Positions 61,521 through 64,000 of a DNA stretch of 64,000 nt are shown here, in pieces. The DNA comes from Mesobacillus jeotgali (lineage in GTDB: Bacteria; Bacillota; Bacilli; Bacillales; Cytobacillaceae). The notes below the pieces were generated by a model. That model saw nothing but the letters and a program-made list of their open reading frames with translations. It was not told where the DNA came from and did no database searches. The position numbers and the translations under genes are program-made. Positions within the stretch are counted from its first letter, which is position 1; the number at the start of each line of letters is the position of its first letter. The stretch lies in NCBI RefSeq assembly GCF_002874535.1, contig NZ_CP025025.1, forward strand, positions 915,526 through 979,525, written 5' to 3'.

Positions 61521-61711
61521 TTTTGTTTGAAGTGATGCCAGATTCGGACAAAAGATGGTTTCTAGCAGGGAGGTTTTGTCTGAAGTGAAGCCAGGTTCGG
61601 ACAAAACAACGCCTCAAGCAAGAGAAATTGTCCGAAGTCATGCCGTGTTCGGACAAAACTATAGCTCCAACAAGCGTTTTTGTCTTACCGGGGCTGACCA
61701 AGGCGCTTACG
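61521..61711. repeat. array R4 of three palindromic units plus an R1 fragment
   Basis: Units at 61521, 61574 and 61626 read ttttgtctgaag ... ttcggacaaaa, 33-base imperfect palindromes with steps of 53 and 52 bp. A fourth half-unit (ttttgtctta, 61678) runs directly into an R1 end fragment ccggggctgaccaaggcgct. This shows that R1 inserted in or recombined with an R4 unit. No gene in this 378-base gap. Confidence 0.75.
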
Positions 61712-61830
61712 ATTTCCTTGCTTATATGTCTTTTTTCCTCATAATTAGCCAATTTGTGTTAATCCCTTTTGAAAATGGGTAAAAGAAAGTGTCATATTTC
61801 TAAACTATTTTTAAAAGGTTGGGGTGCTCA

Positions 61831-64000
61831 GTGAGCAAAAATTCAATAGCAACACGTTTTCTAAGAGGATGGAAAAGGCTTCATATGAACCAGGTGCTGG
61901 TTTTGTCTGTTTCGACAGCGGTACTGGCATTTTTGAGTTTTTTCCATGTATATTCTGAGGGGGCCGACATCAGCGCATTGAATGATGATATGGCACAATC
62001 AACCGTCATCTACGATGCTAATGGTGAGGTCGCCAGCAAGATCTCAGCGTTAAAAAATGAGGGAATCAAGATTGAAGATGTCCCGGACCATGTGAAGAAT
62101 GCTGTAATTGCCATAGAGGATCACCGTTTTTATGAACATGATGGTGTAGACCTTGTCGGTATTTCGCGGGCATTTGTGCAAAACGTCAAGGCAGGAAGTA
62201 TTGTTGAAGGTGGAAGTACGATTACACAGCAACTGACAAAAAATGCTTTGCTTTCGAGCGAAAAGACATATAAAAGAAAGCTCGAAGAATTTTTCATGGC
62301 GAGGGAAATCGAGAAGCAATATTCCAAAGATGATATCATGCAAATGTACTTGAACCGGATTTATTTCGGTAATGGTTCATGGGGAATTAAAAGGGCTGCT
62401 ATGGGTTACTTTGGTAAGGACGTTAAAGATCTTTCCATCAGCGAAGCAGCAATGCTCGCAGGCTTGATCAAGGCACCATCTTCATTGGATCCCAATAAAA
62501 ATTATGATGAAGCAGTGGAGAGAAGAAATCTTGTTCTCCAAATGATGAATACCCATGGTTTTATTAAGGAAGAGGAGTATAAAAAGGCGGTTGCAGAAGA
62601 GATTGTCCTTAATGAAAAAGGCGGAGATCCGCTCCGCGGCAAGTATCCATATTATGTTGATCATGTCATTGATGAAGCAATCAAGAAATATGGCCTGACA
62701 CAGGAAGAAGTTTTGACAGGTGGATTGCAAATTTATACCGAACTTGATGTGACGATGCAATCAGCTGTGGAAGCGACTTACGCGAAAGATGATCTTTTTC
62801 CAAAAGGCACTGAAAAGCAAATCGTCCAAAGTGGCGCTGTACTGGTCGACCCAAAAACAGGCGGGATTCGTGCTCTTGTAGGTGGCCGCGGTGAGCATGT
62901 ATTCAGGGGATATAATCGCGCAACACAGCTAAAAGCGCAGCCTGGCTCAACGATGAAGCCGCTTGCCGCATTTGCACCAGCGCTTGAAGAAGGCTGGGGC
63001 GTTACAGACATGCTTAAGGACGAAGAGATGGAATTCAAAGATTATAAGCCTCAAAACTACAATGATAAATATAAAGGCGAGGTCCCTATGTATGAAGCAT
63101 TGAGAGATTCATTGAACGTGCCTGCTGTATGGATGCTGGATGAAATAGGGATTGTTAAAGGCATGGAATCTGTAAAGAATTTTGGCATTAATCTTGATCC
63201 TAAAAACGACCGTAATCTTGGCCTGGCACTGGGAGGCTTATCAAAAGGCGTATCTCCGGTAACAATGGCTGAAGCATATTCAGCATTTGCCAATAATGGC
63301 GAACGCCATGAAACGCATGCAATCACCAAGATTGTTGATAAAGAAGGCAACACCATTGTTGAATATAAAGGGAAGAAGAGCAAGGCTGTTTCAAAAGAGA
63401 CTGCTGAAAAAATGACGACGATGCTTCTTGGTGTCGTCCAGGAAGGTACAGGGAAAGGTGCGCAAATTCCGGGAAGGGAATTAGCGGGCAAGACCGGCTC
63501 AACACAGGTTCCGATTGAAGGCGTCAAAGGAACGAAAGACCAGTGGTTTGTAGGATATACGCCACAGCTTGTAGGCGCTGTATGGGTTGGTTATGACAAG
63601 ACAGATCAGGAACACTTTTTAACCACTACCAGCAGTGAAGGAGCCGCCTTGGTCTTCAAGGACTTTATGATGGAAGCATTGAAAAATACAAAGGCACAAT
63701 CCTTCAATGTCCCTCCACTTTCAAAATATATCGAGGAACACAAGAGGCAGCAGCGCGCCAAGTCTGTAAAAGAGCTCGAATCAAGGATTAAAAAGGAAGC
63801 AGAAAAACTAAAGAAGCAATGGGAAGAGGCAAAAAAGAAGCTGAAAGAGAAGAAAGAAAAGCCGAAAGAAGAAGAAAAAAAGAAAGAGAAAAAGGAAACA
63901 AATACTGACTCTGCCGCAGCGTCATCGAATTCTGGCAGCAATGACACCAGTGATAATAACGATACCGGTGGATCCAATGACTCTGGTGATGACGGAAATG
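61831..64000 (+). CDS. class A penicillin-binding protein, 3' partial
   Basis: The reading frame from GTG 61831 runs off the window (723 codons). An N-terminal cytosolic tail and membrane helix (about 22-42) precede the GT51 transglycosylase domain (E96 in IEDHRFYEHDG, EGGSTITQQL, KRKLEEFFMAREIEKQ) and the transpeptidase with SxxK at 373-376 (STMKP), SxN at 427-429 and KTGS at 554-557. The tail after about residue 640 is first Lys/Glu-rich helical, then Asp/Asn/Gly/Ser-rich. It polymerises and crosslinks peptidoglycan. GGTTGGGG precedes the start. It resembles PbpF/PbpG-type enzymes more than PonA, but the subtype is not settled. Confidence 0.93.
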   Translation, partial: MSKNSIATRFLRGWKRLHMNQVLVLSVSTAVLAFLSFFHVYSEGADISALNDDMAQSTVIYDANGEVASKISALKNEGIKIEDVPDHVKNAVIAIEDHRFYEHDGVDLVGISRAFVQNVKAGSIVEGGSTITQQLTKNALLSSEKTYKRKLEEFFMAREIEKQYSKDDIMQMYLNRIYFGNGSWGIKRAAMGYFGKDVKDLSISEAAMLAGLIKAPSSLDPNKNYDEAVERRNLVLQMMNTHGFIKEEEYKKAVAEEIVLNEKGGDPLRGKYPYYVDHVIDEAIKKYGLTQEEVLTGGLQIYTELDVTMQSAVEATYAKDDLFPKGTEKQIVQSGAVLVDPKTGGIRALVGGRGEHVFRGYNRATQLKAQPGSTMKPLAAFAPALEEGWGVTDMLKDEEMEFKDYKPQNYNDKYKGEVPMYEALRDSLNVPAVWMLDEIGIVKGMESVKNFGINLDPKNDRNLGLALGGLSKGVSPVTMAEAYSAFANNGERHETHAITKIVDKEGNTIVEYKGKKSKAVSKETAEKMTTMLLGVVQEGTGKGAQIPGRELAGKTGSTQVPIEGVKGTKDQWFVGYTPQLVGAVWVGYDKTDQEHFLTTTSSEGAALVFKDFMMEALKNTKAQSFNVPPLSKYIEEHKRQQRAKSVKELESRIKKEAEKLKKQWEEAKKKLKEKKEKPKEEEKKKEKKETNTDSAAASSNSGSNDTSDNNDTGGSNDSGDDGN

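Noticed and set aside
61521-61711. CRISPR array or IS end
   Set aside because: Linkers are short and there is no leader, cas gene or transposase; units are palindromic repeats.
1-64000. rRNA, tRNA, prophage or transposase genes
   Set aside because: Looked for on both strands and found none; all larger ORFs are explained by chromosomal housekeeping or signalling genes.

Overview
The window is a contiguous piece of a Bacillaceae chromosome, most like Mesobacillus/Bacillus sensu lato. The evidence is strong AGGAGG-type ribosome binding sites, frequent TTG/GTG starts, two small acid-soluble spore proteins (SspH type), SpoVR, a YtvI-like protein, several sporulation-type histidine kinases, and gene order. 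From about 16.2 to 37 kb the genes follow the order I recall for the Bacillus subtilis yhcL-yhdC-spoVR region: tcyP, yhcT-like, yhcU, yhcX, pgcA, yhcY, yhcZ, yhdB, yhdC, spoVR. Blocks specific to this lineage are inserted between them. I see no rRNA, tRNA, phage, transposase or CRISPR array.

Layout. 0-1.2 kb: end of a 2-oxoacid:ferredoxin oxidoreductase operon. 1.6-5.5 kb: DNA repair glycosylase and HAD phosphatase, a YtvI-like transporter, SspH and a KinB-like kinase. 5.8-15.9 kb: a tightly coupled six-gene operon (HPt-REC-GGDEF-REC protein, HEAT-repeat membrane protein, processive family-2 glycosyltransferase, membrane-anchored glycosidase-like protein, single-domain response regulator, multi-sensor histidine kinase). 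It reads as a signal-gated cell-surface polysaccharide system. 16.2-16.5 kb: a glutaredoxin-like gene whose first active-site cysteine codon is an in-frame TGA, followed by a hairpin that fits the bacterial SECIS pattern. It is a strong selenoprotein candidate. 16.7-29.4 kb: cystine and purine uptake, a DHODH-like/membrane fusion, an aldo-keto reductase, a pseudouridine synthase and a BdbC/thioredoxin pair. 29.8-37 kb: phosphoglucomutase, YhcYZ two-component system, SpoVR. 37.4-49 kb: CzcD/CzrA metal homeostasis, a GGDEF-EAL protein, a guanidine-I riboswitch with its exporter, a PadR-controlled membrane operon, a radical SAM protein and a second CDF transporter. 49.2-64 kb: a CorC/HlyC family protein behind a long structured leader with its own terminator, two kinases, GltP, TPP riboswitch-thiT, Fur-feoAB, an XRE regulator, a universal stress protein and a class A penicillin-binding protein cut off by the window edge.

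How it fits together. Signalling is over-represented: five histidine kinases, three response regulators or REC proteins, and two cyclic-di-GMP enzymes. Three kinases look like stand-alone phosphorelay inputs for sporulation. Metal and metabolite sensing is done by recognisable cis elements: TPP and guanidine-I riboswitches, PurBox pair, ArsR/CzrA operator, Fur box, and a shared PadR-type palindrome before two transcription units.

Intergenic DNA is rich in short repeats of four unrelated families. Three form short arrays with a step near 52 bp; the fourth is an interspersed GC-rich element of 60-200 bp beside gene ends. Several spurious ORFs in the gaps are only these repeats read in frame. 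The two observations most worth pursuing are the UGA-containing glutaredoxin (16.2 kb) and the unassigned riboswitch-like leader of the CorC-family gene (50.6-50.8 kb), followed by the six-gene signalling/polysaccharide operon.
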